Part shown: positions 1 through 8,529 of the stretch, piece after piece
Position numbering within the stretch: the first letter of the stretch is position 1
How the letters are laid out: each line of letters opens with the position of its first letter
DNA from: CAVQCJ01 sp963849365
GTDB lineage: Bacteria; Actinomycetota; Actinomycetes; Prado026
DNA: 64,000 nt
Assembly: GCA_963849365.1 (NCBI GenBank)
Contig: CAWKHA010000004.1
Coordinates: 1,302,001 to 1,366,000 of the forward strand
Direction: 5' to 3'
Notes under the pieces: model-generated
Seen by the model: the letters and a program-made list of their open reading frames with translations, nothing else
Databases searched by the model: none
Told to the model about the DNA's origin: nothing
Program-made: the position numbers and the translations under genes

Positions 1-1429
1 GGAACCAGCGGTAGGCGGCGGTGTCCTCGACCCCCTTGGCCATCGCGGGCCCGGTGGTCTGCTGGAAGCGCACGCAGAACTCGTCCTTGCGCGGGCCCCG
101 CCCGAGCCGGCCCAGGGCCAGGTCGCGCAGCAGGACGGTCTCGGCCGCGCGCTCCGGGAGGCGGGCGGCGGCGACCCGCGCGGCGGCCTCGAGCACCTCG
201 ACCGCGCCCGCGGGCGCCGGTTCGCCCGGGACCACGTACGCCCGGTACACCGGCACAGCCGCCAGCAGCTCGAAGACGGCCTCCGTCAGCCCGCGCAGCG
301 AGTGGTCGCGAAGCCGCAGCTCCTCCTGGCACACCTCGTGCGCGACCTGTGCGAGCCGGTCCACCTCGGCGACCAGCGGGCCGCGCAGCACGTCGCGCCG
401 GGCCCGGTCGGCCGCCTCGGGCCAGGTCTCGTCGGCGCCGGCCAGCTCGGCGAAGGCCGCGGTCAGGACCGGGGCGCCCTCGGGGTCGACGAAGGTCGCG
501 CCGACGGCGGCGAGCGCGTCGTAGCCGGTGGTCCCCGCGCAGGGCCAGTCCGCCGGCAGCTCCTCGCCCTCCTCGAGGATCTTCTCGACGACGACCCAGG
601 TGCCGGCCGGAGCCGCGGCCACCAGCCGGGTCAGGTAGCCGCGCGGGTCGGCCAGGCCGTCGGGGTGGTCGATGCGCAGGCCGGTGGCGATCCCCTCGGC
701 GAGCAGCCGCAGCACCACCGAGTGGGTCGCGGCGAAGACCGCGGGATCCTCCACCCGCAGCCCGACCAGCGTGTCGACGTCGAAGAACCGGCGGTAGTTG
801 AGCTCCTCGTCGGCCACCCGCCAGAACGCGAGCCGGTACGCCTGCGCCGCCAGCAGCTCCTCCAGGGGCAGGCCTTCGGTGCCCGGACGCACCGGCAGCA
901 CGTGCTCGAAGTAGCGCACCACCGGCTCGCCGTCCGGACCGCCGGTGCCCTCGAGCACGATCTCGCCCGCGTCCAGGCACTCGTCGATGCGCCGGCCCAG
1001 GAACGGCAGCAGCACCGGACGGTCGGCGCTCCAGTCGACGTCGAGCCACGCGGCGTGCGGGGACGCGGCCCCGTCGCGCAGGACCGACCACACGACGCGG
1101 TTGAGGTGCTCGGGCACCGTCATCGCCATGTGGTTCGGGACCACGTCCAGCACGATGCCCAGGCCGCGCTCGCGCAGCCGAGTGGCCGCGGCGAGCAGCC
1201 CGGCCTCGCCGCCGAGCTCGGGGTCGATCCGGGAGTGGTCCACCACGTCGTACCCGTGCTGCGAGCCGGGTGCCGCGGCCAGCACCGGCGACAGGTACGC
1301 GTGGCTGACCCCGAGCCGGTCGAGGTGGCCGCACATCGCCGCCAGCTCGGCGAAGCCGTGCGTCGGGGTCAGCTGGACGCGGTAGGTCCCGGTCGGGACC
1401 GTCGCCGCCGCGCGCGGCCCGCCCGTCAC
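1..1429 (-). CDS. treY: Malto-oligosyltrehalose synthase (TreY), 3' end beyond the window
   Basis: Glycoside hydrolase family 13 enzyme that converts the reducing end of maltodextrins into a terminal trehalose unit, the first step of the TreY-TreZ route in the cytoplasm. About 476 N-terminal codons are present; the family is usually 700-800 residues, so the C-terminus is cut off by the window edge. Visible TreY segments: TYRVQL near residue 15, GSQHGYDVVDH, LDVVPNHMAM, NYRRFFDVDTLVGLR, GLRIDHPDGLADP and VVEKILE, which carry the GH13 catalytic residues. The GTG start overlaps the glgX stop by 4 bp (GTGA), indicating translational coupling. treZ probably follows beyond the left edge (inference). 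Family assignment is secure. Confidence 0.93.
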   Translation of the reverse strand, partial: MTGGPRAAATVPTGTYRVQLTPTHGFAELAAMCGHLDRLGVSHAYLSPVLAAAPGSQHGYDVVDHSRIDPELGGEAGLLAAATRLRERGLGIVLDVVPNHMAMTVPEHLNRVVWSVLRDGAASPHAAWLDVDWSADRPVLLPFLGRRIDECLDAGEIVLEGTGGPDGEPVVRYFEHVLPVRPGTEGLPLEELLAAQAYRLAFWRVADEELNYRRFFDVDTLVGLRVEDPAVFAATHSVVLRLLAEGIATGLRIDHPDGLADPRGYLTRLVAAAPAGTWVVVEKILEEGEELPADWPCAGTTGYDALAAVGATFVDPEGAPVLTAAFAELAGADETWPEAADRARRDVLRGPLVAEVDRLAQVAHEVCQEELRLRDHSLRGLTEAVFELLAAVPVYRAYVVPGEPAPAGAVEVLEAAARVAAARLPERAAETVLLRDLALGRLGRGPRKDEFCVRFQQTTGPAMAKGVEDTAAYRWF

Positions 1430-3549
1430 GACTCGCGGCGGAGCAGGATCAGGCCGCGTCCGGGCACCGTCCTGGTCTTGCCGGCGGCCAGCACCTGGGT
1501 GGCCTCGGCGCCGGCGGTCTGGGCCTCGTCGGCCGCCGTGTCGAGCACGACCGCCCACTCGCTGCCGAACGACGCGTCCGGCAGCACGAAGTCCAGCGGC
1601 TCGTCGTGGCCGTTCATGAACAGCAGGAACGAGTCGTCGGTGACGGGCTCGCCGCGCAGGTCGACGTCGGGCAGCGCCGAGCCGTTCAGGAACACCCCGA
1701 CCGCTCGGGTGTAGCCGTCCGTCCAGTCCTTGTCGCCCATCGGCCGCCCGTCGGTGCGGAACCAGGCGATCTCGTCGTCTGCATGGGCCCCGCGCACGTC
1801 GTGGCCCTGGAAGAACCGGCGCCGCCGGAACACCGAGTGCTGGCGGCGCAGGGCCACCAGGCGCCCGGTGAACTCGAGCAGGTCCTCGTCGACGGCCCCG
1901 TCCGACCAGTCGACCCAAGCGAGCGGGGTGTCCTGGCAGTACGCGTTGTTGTTGCCGTGCTGGGTGCGGCCGAGCTCGTCGCCGTGCAGCAGCATCGGCA
2001 CGCCCTGGCTCAGCAGCAGCGTGGCGAGCAGGTTGCGCTGTTGCCGCGAGCGCAGCGCCAGCACGGCGGGATCCTTGGTCTCGCCCTCGACCCCGCAGTT
2101 CCACGAGCGGTTGTGGCTCTCGCCGTCCGCGTTGTCCTCGCCGTTCGCCTCGTTGTGCTTGCCGTCGTACGACACCAGGTCGCGCAGGGTGAAGCCGTCG
2201 TGCGCGGTCACGAAGTTGACCGACGCGATCGGACGCCGGCCGCTGCTCTCGTACAGGTCGGACGACCCGGTGATCCGTGACGCGAACTCCGGCAGCGAGG
2301 CCGCCTCGCCGCGCCAGAAGTCGCGCACCGTGTCGCGGAAGCGGCCGTTCCACTCGGTCCACAGCGGCGGGAACCCACCCACCTGGTAGCCGCCGTCCCC
2401 CAGGTCCCACGGCTCGGCGATCAGCTTGACCTGCGAGACGACCGGGTCCTGCTGCACCAGGTCGAAGAACGCGCTCAGCCGGTCGACCTCGTGGAACTGC
2501 CGGGCCAGCGTTGCGGCCAGGTCGAAGCGGAAGCCGTCGACGTGCATCTCGGTGACCCAGTAGCGCAGCGAGTCCATGATGAGCTGGAGCACGTGCGGGC
2601 TGCGCATCAGCAGGCTGTTGCCGGTCCCGGTCGTGTCGTAGTAGTGCGCCTGGTCGTCCTCGACGAGCCGGTAGTACGCGGCGTTGTCGATGCCGCGGAA
2701 CGACAACGTCGGGCCTAGGTGGTTGCCCTCGGCGGTGTGGTTGTAGACGACGTCGAGGATGACCTCGAGGCCGGCCCGGTGCAGCTCGCGCACCATCGCC
2801 TTGAACTCGGTCACCTGCTGCCCGTCGGTGCCGGTGGCGGTGTACTGCGCGTGCGGCGCGAAGAAGCCGATCGTGTTGTAGCCCCAGTAGTTGCGCAGCC
2901 CGCGGTCCACGAGGTGATGGTCGTGGACGAAGTGGTGCACCGGCATGAGCTCGACCGCGGTGATGCCCAGCCGCTCGTAGTGCTCCATCATCGCCGGGTG
3001 CGCCAGGCCCGAGTAGGTGCCGCGCATCTGTTTCGGCACCCCGGGGTGCGTCGCGGTCAGGCCCTTGACGTGCGCCTCGTACACGACCGTCTCGTGGTAC
3101 GGCGTGCGCGGTGCGCGCTCGTCGGCCCAGTCGAAGTACGGGTTCACCACGACCGCTTTCGGCACGTGCGGGGCCGAGTCCGCGTAGTTCGCCCGGGCGT
3201 GGTCGTCCCAGCGGTACGCGAACACCGACTCGTCCCAGTCGACCTGGCCGTCGACGGCCTTCGCGTACGGGTCGAGCAGGAGCTTGGCCGGGTTGCACCG
3301 GTTGCCCGCCGCCGGGTCGTACGGACCGTGCACCCGGTAGCCGTACCGCTGGCCGGGCAGGATGCCGGGCAGGTAGGCGTGCCAGATGTCCGCGTCGACC
3401 TCGGTCAGCGCGACGCGCTGCTCGTTGCCGGCCTCGTCGAACAGGCACAGCTCGACGCCCTCGGCTACCGAGGTGAACAACGCGAAGTTGGTCCCGGCCC
3501 CGTCGTAGGTCGCTCCGAGCGGGTAGGCCGAGCCCGTCCAGACCTGCAC
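1426..3549 (-). CDS. glgX: Glycogen debranching enzyme GlgX/TreX
   Basis: Hydrolyses alpha-1,6 branches of glycogen and supplies linear maltodextrins to TreY, encoded directly downstream. Predicted 707 residues, the normal length. An N-terminal CBM48-like segment (YPLGATYDGAGTNFALF) is followed by the GH13 barrel with DVVYNHTAEG, VDGFRFDLA (nucleophile region), LIAEPWDLG (acid/base Glu), NFVTAHDGFTLRD and HGDELGRTQ. The frame stays open for another 101 codons upstream, but that stretch is low-complexity and repeat-derived. I place the start at the GTG of residues VQVWTGS because GGAGGGG lies about 8 nt before it and homology begins there. It is first in a minus-strand glgX-treY operon. Confidence 0.93.
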   Translation of the reverse strand: MQVWTGSAYPLGATYDGAGTNFALFTSVAEGVELCLFDEAGNEQRVALTEVDADIWHAYLPGILPGQRYGYRVHGPYDPAAGNRCNPAKLLLDPYAKAVDGQVDWDESVFAYRWDDHARANYADSAPHVPKAVVVNPYFDWADERAPRTPYHETVVYEAHVKGLTATHPGVPKQMRGTYSGLAHPAMMEHYERLGITAVELMPVHHFVHDHHLVDRGLRNYWGYNTIGFFAPHAQYTATGTDGQQVTEFKAMVRELHRAGLEVILDVVYNHTAEGNHLGPTLSFRGIDNAAYYRLVEDDQAHYYDTTGTGNSLLMRSPHVLQLIMDSLRYWVTEMHVDGFRFDLAATLARQFHEVDRLSAFFDLVQQDPVVSQVKLIAEPWDLGDGGYQVGGFPPLWTEWNGRFRDTVRDFWRGEAASLPEFASRITGSSDLYESSGRRPIASVNFVTAHDGFTLRDLVSYDGKHNEANGEDNADGESHNRSWNCGVEGETKDPAVLALRSRQQRNLLATLLLSQGVPMLLHGDELGRTQHGNNNAYCQDTPLAWVDWSDGAVDEDLLEFTGRLVALRRQHSVFRRRRFFQGHDVRGAHADDEIAWFRTDGRPMGDKDWTDGYTRAVGVFLNGSALPDVDLRGEPVTDDSFLLFMNGHDEPLDFVLPDASFGSEWAVVLDTAADEAQTAGAEATQVLAAGKTRTVPGRGLILLRRES

Positions 3550-3665
3550 GCGCCTACCCCTCCGTCCTGGTGCGGGTCGATCGAGGCTGGGCTGAGGCTG
3601 TCCCCCCGGCACCGACACCGCCAGCATGTCCCCCCGGGCGCCCGCCGGCCAAACCCACCCCCACC

Positions 3666-3709
3666 GCTCCCCCCACGCTCCCCCCACGCTCCCCCCACGC
3701 TCCCCCCAC
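3666..3709. repeat. 11-bp tandem repeat, 4 copies
   Basis: Four exact head-to-tail copies of GCTCCCCCCAC, preceded by a partial copy. On the minus strand the unit reads GTGGGGGGAGC and lies 117-160 bp upstream of the glgX start, so copy number could alter the glgX leader or promoter (inference). Confidence 0.85.
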
Positions 3710-3713
3710 GCGT

Positions 3714-3770
3714 CGATCATGAGAGATGTGCCGAGAAACGGCACGCAGGGGGATACATCTCTCATGATCG
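3714..3770. repeat. Inverted repeat with 16-bp perfect arms
   Basis: Arms CGATCATGAGAGATGT (3714-3729) and its exact reverse complement (3755-3770) enclose a 25-nt loop. The loop contains a smaller hairpin, GCCG-AGAAA-CGGC. It lies between divergent genes, so a terminator role is unlikely; an operator, a structured leader of glgX, or a dispersed palindromic element are possible. Confidence 0.8.
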
Positions 3771-3886
3771 CGCGGGGTAGGTGGGTGGGTGCGTGCGTGG
3801 GTGGGATGGAGCGAATCACACGGTTGTAGTACCCGGCGTGTCTGCCGGACACGCCGTCGACAGCGGATGTGACGGCTGTGACAGGG

Positions 3887-3916
3887 GTGACGGCCGGTTC
3901 TCGTTCGGGCTAGCGT
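3887..3916 (+). promoter_or_regulatory. Candidate SigA-type promoter for the NlpC/P60 gene
   Basis: GTGACG (3887-3892) and TAGCGT (3911-3916) are separated by 18 bp. TAGCGT fits the actinobacterial TANNNT -10 consensus. It would give a leader of roughly 120 nt. Confidence 0.35.
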
Positions 3917-3924
3917 CGCCGCCG

Positions 3925-4036
3925 AGGGTCAGCGGTGGAACGCGGTTCAGCGATCGCCGAGAACGGCCGAAAGCCCAGTCAGGACAACGACTTTTCGGCC
4001 CCGTCACGAGACGGGACGACGACGGTGAAGGGAGCG
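3925..4036 (+). promoter_or_regulatory. Potentially structured 5' leader; c-di-AMP (ydaO-type) riboswitch considered
   Basis: The leader can form GGCCGAAAG (3965-3973) pairing with CTTTTCGGCC (3991-4000, one bulge) and CCCGTC (4000-4005) pairing with GACGGG (4010-4015). ydaO riboswitches commonly precede actinobacterial cell-wall hydrolase genes, and a c-di-AMP synthase (disA) is encoded in this window. I could not match the riboswitch core with certainty, so this is a weak call. Confidence 0.2.
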
Positions 4037-4040
4037 GCCG

Positions 4041-5246
4041 GTGCGGACCCGAGGGCGTGGCCCGATCAGGACGGCGGCGGCAGCCGCCGTCGTCGCGCTG
4101 GTCGCCTCGTTGCCCGTCGCCCAGGCCGCCGCCGACCCCAGCACCCCGTCCGCCTCGACGGTGGCCGCGGCCAAGGCGAAGGCCCAGTCGGTCGCCGCCC
4201 AGGTCGGCGTGATGCAGGCCCAGCTGGCGGCCGCGCAGGCGCGGCTGCAGGCCCTCGGCCAGGCCGTGGACGCGGCCGGCGAGGCGTACAACGGCGCGAT
4301 GTACCAGCTGCAGCAGGCGCAGCGGGCGGCCGGCACCGCCTCGGCCGCGGCCACCCGGGCGCAGGCCGCCCTGGACGCGGCCAGGGCCGACCTCGGCCGG
4401 CTGGCGTCTGCGGCGTACCGGGGCGACGGGCTGGGCCTCGGGGTCGGCGCGGTGCTGTCGGCCGACTCGCCGCAGAGCATGCTCGAGGCCGTCGCCACCA
4501 TGAACGTCCTGGCCGACCGGCAGGACGCGGTGCTGCAGCGGCTGCAGGCCGCCCGGGTGGTCGCGTCCGTCCTGGACAAGCAGGCGTCCGACGCGCTGGC
4601 AGCGGTGACCAAGGCGGCAGCTGCGGCAGCGGCGGCCAAGGCAGTGGTGCAGGCCAAGGTCGCGGACCAGGCCGCGCAGGTCACGCAGATCGACGCCCAG
4701 GTCGCCACCCTCACCACCGCGCTGGCGGCGGCTCGCGCCAAGTCCACCCAGCTCAGCCAGGCCCGCCAGGCCGGCCTCGCGCGGGCCGCGCAGCGCCGCG
4801 CCGCCGAGCTGGCCCGCCAGCGTGCCGCCCGGGTGCACGGCGGTGGCGGGGGCAGTCACCCCGGCTCGGGCTCGCAGGCCACCAGCGCCGGGGCACGCAG
4901 GGCGATCGCCTTCGCGATGAGGCAGCTGGGCAAGCCGTACCAGTGGGCGGCCGACGGTCCCGCGACCTTCGACTGCTCGGGGCTGACGATGCGGGCCTGG
5001 CAGGCCGGCGGCGTCTCCTTGCCGCACTGGTCGGTCGCGCAGTGGGAGGTCTCCACGCCGGTGTCGCAGTCGAGTGCCCGGCCCGGCGACCTGGTCTTCT
5101 TCGCCTTCGGCAACGACTACACCTCGATCCACCACGTCGCCCTGTACCTCGGTGGCGGGCAGATGATCGAGGCGCCGTACACCGGGGCCGACGTGCGGAT
5201 CAGCTACGTGGACCGTCCCGACCTGTTCGGCTTCGCCCGCCCGTAG
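4041..5246 (+). CDS. Secreted NlpC/P60 (C40) peptidoglycan endopeptidase
   Basis: Probable gamma-D-glutamyl-diamino acid endopeptidase of the RipA/RipC type acting outside the membrane in cell separation. The 401-residue product has a signal peptide (Arg-rich start, hydrophobic residues 12-30, AQA-A site), then a long Ala/Gln-rich coiled coil (about 40-265) split by a YRGDGL segment, a Gly-rich linker, and the C-terminal NlpC/P60 domain (about 288-401). The Cys of FDCSGLT is the nucleophile; the His lies in SIHHVALYLG. The GTG start is supported by GAAGGGAG six nt upstream. Monocistronic; the next gene, ppa, is convergent. Confidence 0.9.
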   Translation: MRTRGRGPIRTAAAAAVVALVASLPVAQAAADPSTPSASTVAAAKAKAQSVAAQVGVMQAQLAAAQARLQALGQAVDAAGEAYNGAMYQLQQAQRAAGTASAAATRAQAALDAARADLGRLASAAYRGDGLGLGVGAVLSADSPQSMLEAVATMNVLADRQDAVLQRLQAARVVASVLDKQASDALAAVTKAAAAAAAAKAVVQAKVADQAAQVTQIDAQVATLTTALAAARAKSTQLSQARQAGLARAAQRRAAELARQRAARVHGGGGGSHPGSGSQATSAGARRAIAFAMRQLGKPYQWAADGPATFDCSGLTMRAWQAGGVSLPHWSVAQWEVSTPVSQSSARPGDLVFFAFGNDYTSIHHVALYLGGGQMIEAPYTGADVRISYVDRPDLFGFARP

Positions 5247-5267
5247 CCGCCGGGCGGCCGGTGCGGG

Positions 5268-5753
5268 TCAGTGCCCGGTCCCGAGCCGCTCGAACGATGC
5301 CTGGATCTCCAGCTCGGCCTCGGCGCGGCCGGCCCAGGTCGCGCCCTCGACCGACTTCCCCGGCTCCAGGTCCTTGTAGACGCTGAAGAAGTGCTCGATC
5401 TCCAGCCGCTCGTACTCGGGCACGTGGAAGATGTCGCGCAGGTGCTCCAGCCGCGGGTCGTTCGCGGTCACGCAGAGGATCTTGTCGTCGCGGCCCTTCT
5501 CGTCCGTCATCCGGTACATGCCGACCGCCCGGCAGCGGATCAGGCAGCCGGGGAACGTCGGCTCCTCCAGCAGCACGAGAGCGTCGAGCGGGTCGCCGTC
5601 CAGGCCCAGGGTGTGCTCGACGAAGCCGTAGTCGGCGGGGTACCTGGTCGCCGTGAACAGCATGCGGTCCAGCCGGATCCGGCCGGTCTCGTGGTCCATC
5701 TCGTACTTGTTGCGCTGGCCTTTGGGGATCTCGATGGTGACGTCGAAGTCCAC
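5268..5753 (-). CDS. ppa: Inorganic pyrophosphatase, family I
   Basis: Cytosolic Mg-dependent enzyme that hydrolyses pyrophosphate and so drives biosynthetic reactions. The 161-residue product is typical. Signature residues are visible: EIPKGQRNKYE near the N-terminus, YPADYGFV, and the metal-binding DGDPLDALVL motif. The GTG start is chosen because GGAGGAGC sits five nt upstream on the minus strand; longer open frames upstream run into the divergent dacB promoter. Only 57 bp separate it from the dacB start. Confidence 0.96.
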   Translation of the reverse strand: MDFDVTIEIPKGQRNKYEMDHETGRIRLDRMLFTATRYPADYGFVEHTLGLDGDPLDALVLLEEPTFPGCLIRCRAVGMYRMTDEKGRDDKILCVTANDPRLEHLRDIFHVPEYERLEIEHFFSVYKDLEPGKSVEGATWAGRAEAELEIQASFERLGTGH

Positions 5754-5797
5754 CGTGCTCCTCCCTGCTCCTGCGCGGGTCCGCCCCGGGGCTGACC

Positions 5798-5803
5798 TAG
5801 TGT
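5798..5803 (+). promoter_or_regulatory. -10 box of a leaderless promoter for dacB
   Basis: TAGTGT ends 7 nt before the GTG start of dacB, so transcription would begin at or next to the start codon. No clear -35 element is visible. Confidence 0.45.
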
Positions 5804-5810
5804 TCCGCAG

Positions 5811-7373
5811 GTGCGCGTGAGCCTGCCCGGTGGACGGCGGCTGCCGGTGGTCGGGCGGCTGCACGGCTGGCGCGCGGGCGCGGTGGCGGCCCTGGCCGCC
5901 GTCACGGTGCTGGTGCTCGTCCTCACCGTGCTGGGCCGGATGCCCGGTCAGGGAGGCGGGGCGGCCGCGGGCACGGGCAGCAGCACGGCCGGCAGCCCGT
6001 CCGCCGTTGCGTCGCTGCCGTCGCCGTCGGCCGCGGCCCCGGTGCTCGAGCCCGTCGCCGCCGGCGGCACCCTCCCGACGGCGGCCGGGCTGGGCCGGGT
6101 CCTGGGACCGCTGCTCGCGCAACCGGCGCTGGGCCCGCGAGTCGGTGCGGCGGTCCTGGACCTGGCCGGCGGCCGCCTGCTGTACGGCCACGACGCGGAC
6201 GGCGACTACTCGACCGCCTCCACGACCAAGCTGCTCACCGCCGCCGCGGCGCTGTCGGTCCTGGGGCCGCAGTACCGGATCCAGACCCGCGTGGTCGCCG
6301 GGGCGGCGCCCGGCCAGATCGTGCTGGTCGGCGGTGGCGACGCCACGCTGGCCACCGCGCCCCCCGCCGGGTTCGTGCCGGCGCCGGCCTCGTTGCCCGC
6401 TCTGGCCAGGTCCACGGCCGCTGCGCTACGGGCCCAGGGCACGACGACCGTGAGCCTCGGCTACGACAGCACCTTGTTCACCGGGTCGACCACGGCGGCG
6501 ACCTGGCCCGCCGCGTACGTCAGCTCAGGCATCGTCTCGCCGGTGACGGCGCTGTCGGTGGACGAGGGCCGGGTCGGCCTCACCGCTGAGGGCTCGGCCC
6601 CGCGGGTCGCCGACCCGGCGCTGGGCGCGGCCAAGGCGTTCGCCCGCCAGCTGGCCAGGCAGGGCATCACCGTCAAGGGCGCGCCGGCAGCGTCGAAGGC
6701 CCCGCCGACCCCGTCCGCGACCGCCACGACGACGACCACGGCGGGCCCTGCCCGATCGGCCGGGGGCTCGAGCGGACCGTCGACGCCGGCGGGCGCGTTG
6801 CTGGCCTCGGTGAGCTCGCCGACCCTGTCCGACCTGCTCGGCTGGATGCTGTCCACCAGCGACAACGACCTGGCCGAGGCGCTCGCCCATCTCGTCGCGC
6901 ACGCCTCCGGACAGCCGGCCGACTTCCCCGGCGGGGTGACAGCGGTGACCGCGGCGGTCCAGGCGCTGGGCGTGCCCACCGACCACCTCAGCCTCTACGA
7001 CGGCAGCGGGCTGTCGGTGCAGACGCGGGTCGAGCCGGCGGTGCTCGGTCGCGTGCTCGTCCTCGCCGGCGCAGCCGACCACCCGCAGCTGCGCCCGATC
7101 CTGACCGGCCTGGCCGTGGCCGGGTTCTCCGGCAGCCTCGAGCCGCCGCGCTTCGACGCGCCCGGCACCTCGGGCGCGGCCGGCCTGGTGCGGGCCAAGA
7201 CCGGCACCCTCACCGGCGTCTCGGCGATGGCGGGCACGGTCGAGGACGCCGCCGGTCGCCAGCTTGTGTTCGTCTTCGTCGCCGACCACGTGCCGGCCGG
7301 TGGCACGCTCGCTGCGCGCGCCGCGCTGGACCGGCTGGGCGCCGCGGTCGCCGGATGCGGCTGCTCGGGCTGA
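5811..7373 (+). CDS. dacB: D-alanyl-D-alanine carboxypeptidase/endopeptidase (peptidase S13, PBP4 type)
   Basis: Penicillin-binding protein that trims pentapeptide stems or cuts cross-links in peptidoglycan. The 520-residue product has an N-terminal membrane anchor or signal (about 22-42) and a Ser/Pro/Ala-rich linker. The catalytic motifs are STTK (Ser137, Lys140), SDN near residue 350 in STSDNDLAEAL, and KTG near 463 in KTGTLTGVS. A Thr/Ala/Pro-rich insertion (about 300-325) lies between motifs. It starts a plus-strand run into the metalloprotease, tilS and hpt. The start is fixed by the TAGTGT box seven nt upstream. Confidence 0.93.
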   Translation: MRVSLPGGRRLPVVGRLHGWRAGAVAALAAVTVLVLVLTVLGRMPGQGGGAAAGTGSSTAGSPSAVASLPSPSAAAPVLEPVAAGGTLPTAAGLGRVLGPLLAQPALGPRVGAAVLDLAGGRLLYGHDADGDYSTASTTKLLTAAAALSVLGPQYRIQTRVVAGAAPGQIVLVGGGDATLATAPPAGFVPAPASLPALARSTAAALRAQGTTTVSLGYDSTLFTGSTTAATWPAAYVSSGIVSPVTALSVDEGRVGLTAEGSAPRVADPALGAAKAFARQLARQGITVKGAPAASKAPPTPSATATTTTTAGPARSAGGSSGPSTPAGALLASVSSPTLSDLLGWMLSTSDNDLAEALAHLVAHASGQPADFPGGVTAVTAAVQALGVPTDHLSLYDGSGLSVQTRVEPAVLGRVLVLAGAADHPQLRPILTGLAVAGFSGSLEPPRFDAPGTSGAAGLVRAKTGTLTGVSAMAGTVEDAAGRQLVFVFVADHVPAGGTLAARAALDRLGAAVAGCGCSG

Positions 7374-7395
7374 CCCAGCCGGCCGGCGCCCGACG

Positions 7396-7401
7396 TACGG
7401 T
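7396..7401 (+). promoter_or_regulatory. -10 box of a leaderless promoter for the metalloprotease-tilS unit
   Basis: TACGGT ends 6 nt before the ATG at 7408. It supports that start over the upstream in-frame ATG at 7264, which lies inside dacB. Confidence 0.45.
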
Positions 7402-7407
7402 GGCCGC

Positions 7408-8529
7408 ATGAGCCCGGGTCCGGACCTCGTCGACTGGGACCTCGCGGCCGCGACCGGGGTACGACTGCTGCGTCCGGGACCGCAGGCCACGCCCGACCAG
7501 GCCCGCGAGGTGGTCCGGCAGCTGCGCGGCTACGCCCTCGAGGCCCGCGGGCACGTCCGCGCCTACACCGGCCTGGACGTCCCCGGCGCCGACGCCCCGG
7601 TGGCCGTCGTCGACCGGCCGGCCTGGGTGCGCTCCAACGTGCAGGGGCTGCGACACTTGCTCGAGCCGATGGCCGAGCGGATCCAGTCCCGCACGATGGC
7701 CTCGATGCCGCCTGCGGTCCGCGCCGCGGGGGCGCGCATCACCGGGCTCGAGGCGGGCGCCGGCCTGGCGTTCCTCGGCGGGAAGGTGCTCGGCCAGTAC
7801 GAGATGTTCCCGCCGGACGGTCCCGAAGGCGACCGGCCGGGACGCCTGCTGCTGGTGGCGCCGAACATCGTCCAGGTCGAGCGTGAGCTCGGCGTCCTGC
7901 CGGCGGACTTCCGCCTGTGGGTGTGCCTGCACGAGGAGACCCACCGGGTGCAGTTCGGGGCGGTGCCGTGGCTGCGCGCGCACCTCGTCGAGCAGGTCGG
8001 CGTGCTCCTCGGCGCCGCCGAGGAGCAGCTGTCCGCGGGCGCGCTGCGCGAGCGGGCCGGTGACGTGGCGGCGGCCGTGGCCGCCGCGCTGAGCGGCCGG
8101 CCGGGCCCGTCCCTCGCCGAGGCTCTGCAGTCTCCGGCGCAGCAGGCGATGCTGGCCGAGGTGACCGCGGTGATGTCGCTGCTGGAAGGGCATGCGGACG
8201 TCGTGATGGACGGCATCGGACCCCAGGTCGTCCCGTCGGTGGCCGACATCAGGGCGCGCTTCCAGCGCCGCCGGGAGGAGCCCGGCCGGGTCGAGGCCGC
8301 CCTGCGCCGGCTGCTGGGTCTGGACGCCAAGCTGCGGCAGTACCGCGACGGGGCCGCCTTCGTACGTGCTGTGGTCGACCGGGTGGGGATGCCCGGCTTC
8401 AACCGGGTCTGGGAGTCCGCGGCGACCCTGCCGTCGGCGGCCGAGCTCGCCGATCCGGACCGCTGGATGGCGCGAGTGGTCGGGACACCGGGCACACCGG
8501 ACGGGACGGGGGCGGGGGAGGCGCGGTGA
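7408..8529 (+). CDS. Zinc-dependent metalloprotease family (DUF2342, coenzyme F420 biosynthesis-associated)
   Basis: The 373-residue product has an HExxH motif in LHEETHRVQF at about residues 174-178, and further conserved blocks (FLGGKVLGQYEMF, MSLLEGHADVVMD) typical of the actinobacterial DUF2342 family. The EGHADVVMD segment plausibly supplies a third zinc ligand. The family is predicted to be zinc peptidases; substrates are not known to me. It lies between dacB and tilS as in many actinobacteria and overlaps tilS by 4 bp (GTGA), so the two are probably co-translated. Confidence 0.85.
   Translation: MSPGPDLVDWDLAAATGVRLLRPGPQATPDQAREVVRQLRGYALEARGHVRAYTGLDVPGADAPVAVVDRPAWVRSNVQGLRHLLEPMAERIQSRTMASMPPAVRAAGARITGLEAGAGLAFLGGKVLGQYEMFPPDGPEGDRPGRLLLVAPNIVQVERELGVLPADFRLWVCLHEETHRVQFGAVPWLRAHLVEQVGVLLGAAEEQLSAGALRERAGDVAAAVAAALSGRPGPSLAEALQSPAQQAMLAEVTAVMSLLEGHADVVMDGIGPQVVPSVADIRARFQRRREEPGRVEAALRRLLGLDAKLRQYRDGAAFVRAVVDRVGMPGFNRVWESAATLPSAAELADPDRWMARVVGTPGTPDGTGAGEAR

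Larger units (their letters stand above)
3550..4040. other. Divergent intergenic region between glgX and the NlpC/P60 gene
   Basis: A 491-bp gene-free stretch between two divergent genes. It holds a C-rich 11-bp tandem repeat on the glgX side, a 16-bp-arm inverted repeat, GT-rich runs around 3778-3806, a candidate promoter for the plus-strand gene and a potentially structured 5' leader. Open frames here (for example on the minus strand to 3852) are low-complexity extensions of glgX and have no convincing start. Confidence 0.6.

Noticed and set aside
302..1714. Long plus-strand open frame opposite treY/glgX
   Set aside because: It is Arg/Pro/Gly/Asp-rich with no recognisable domain; the minus strand encodes clear TreY and GlgX.
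3550..3852. N-terminal extension of the glgX frame
   Set aside because: It is translated from repeats, lacks homology, and a good ribosome binding site precedes the GTG at 3549.
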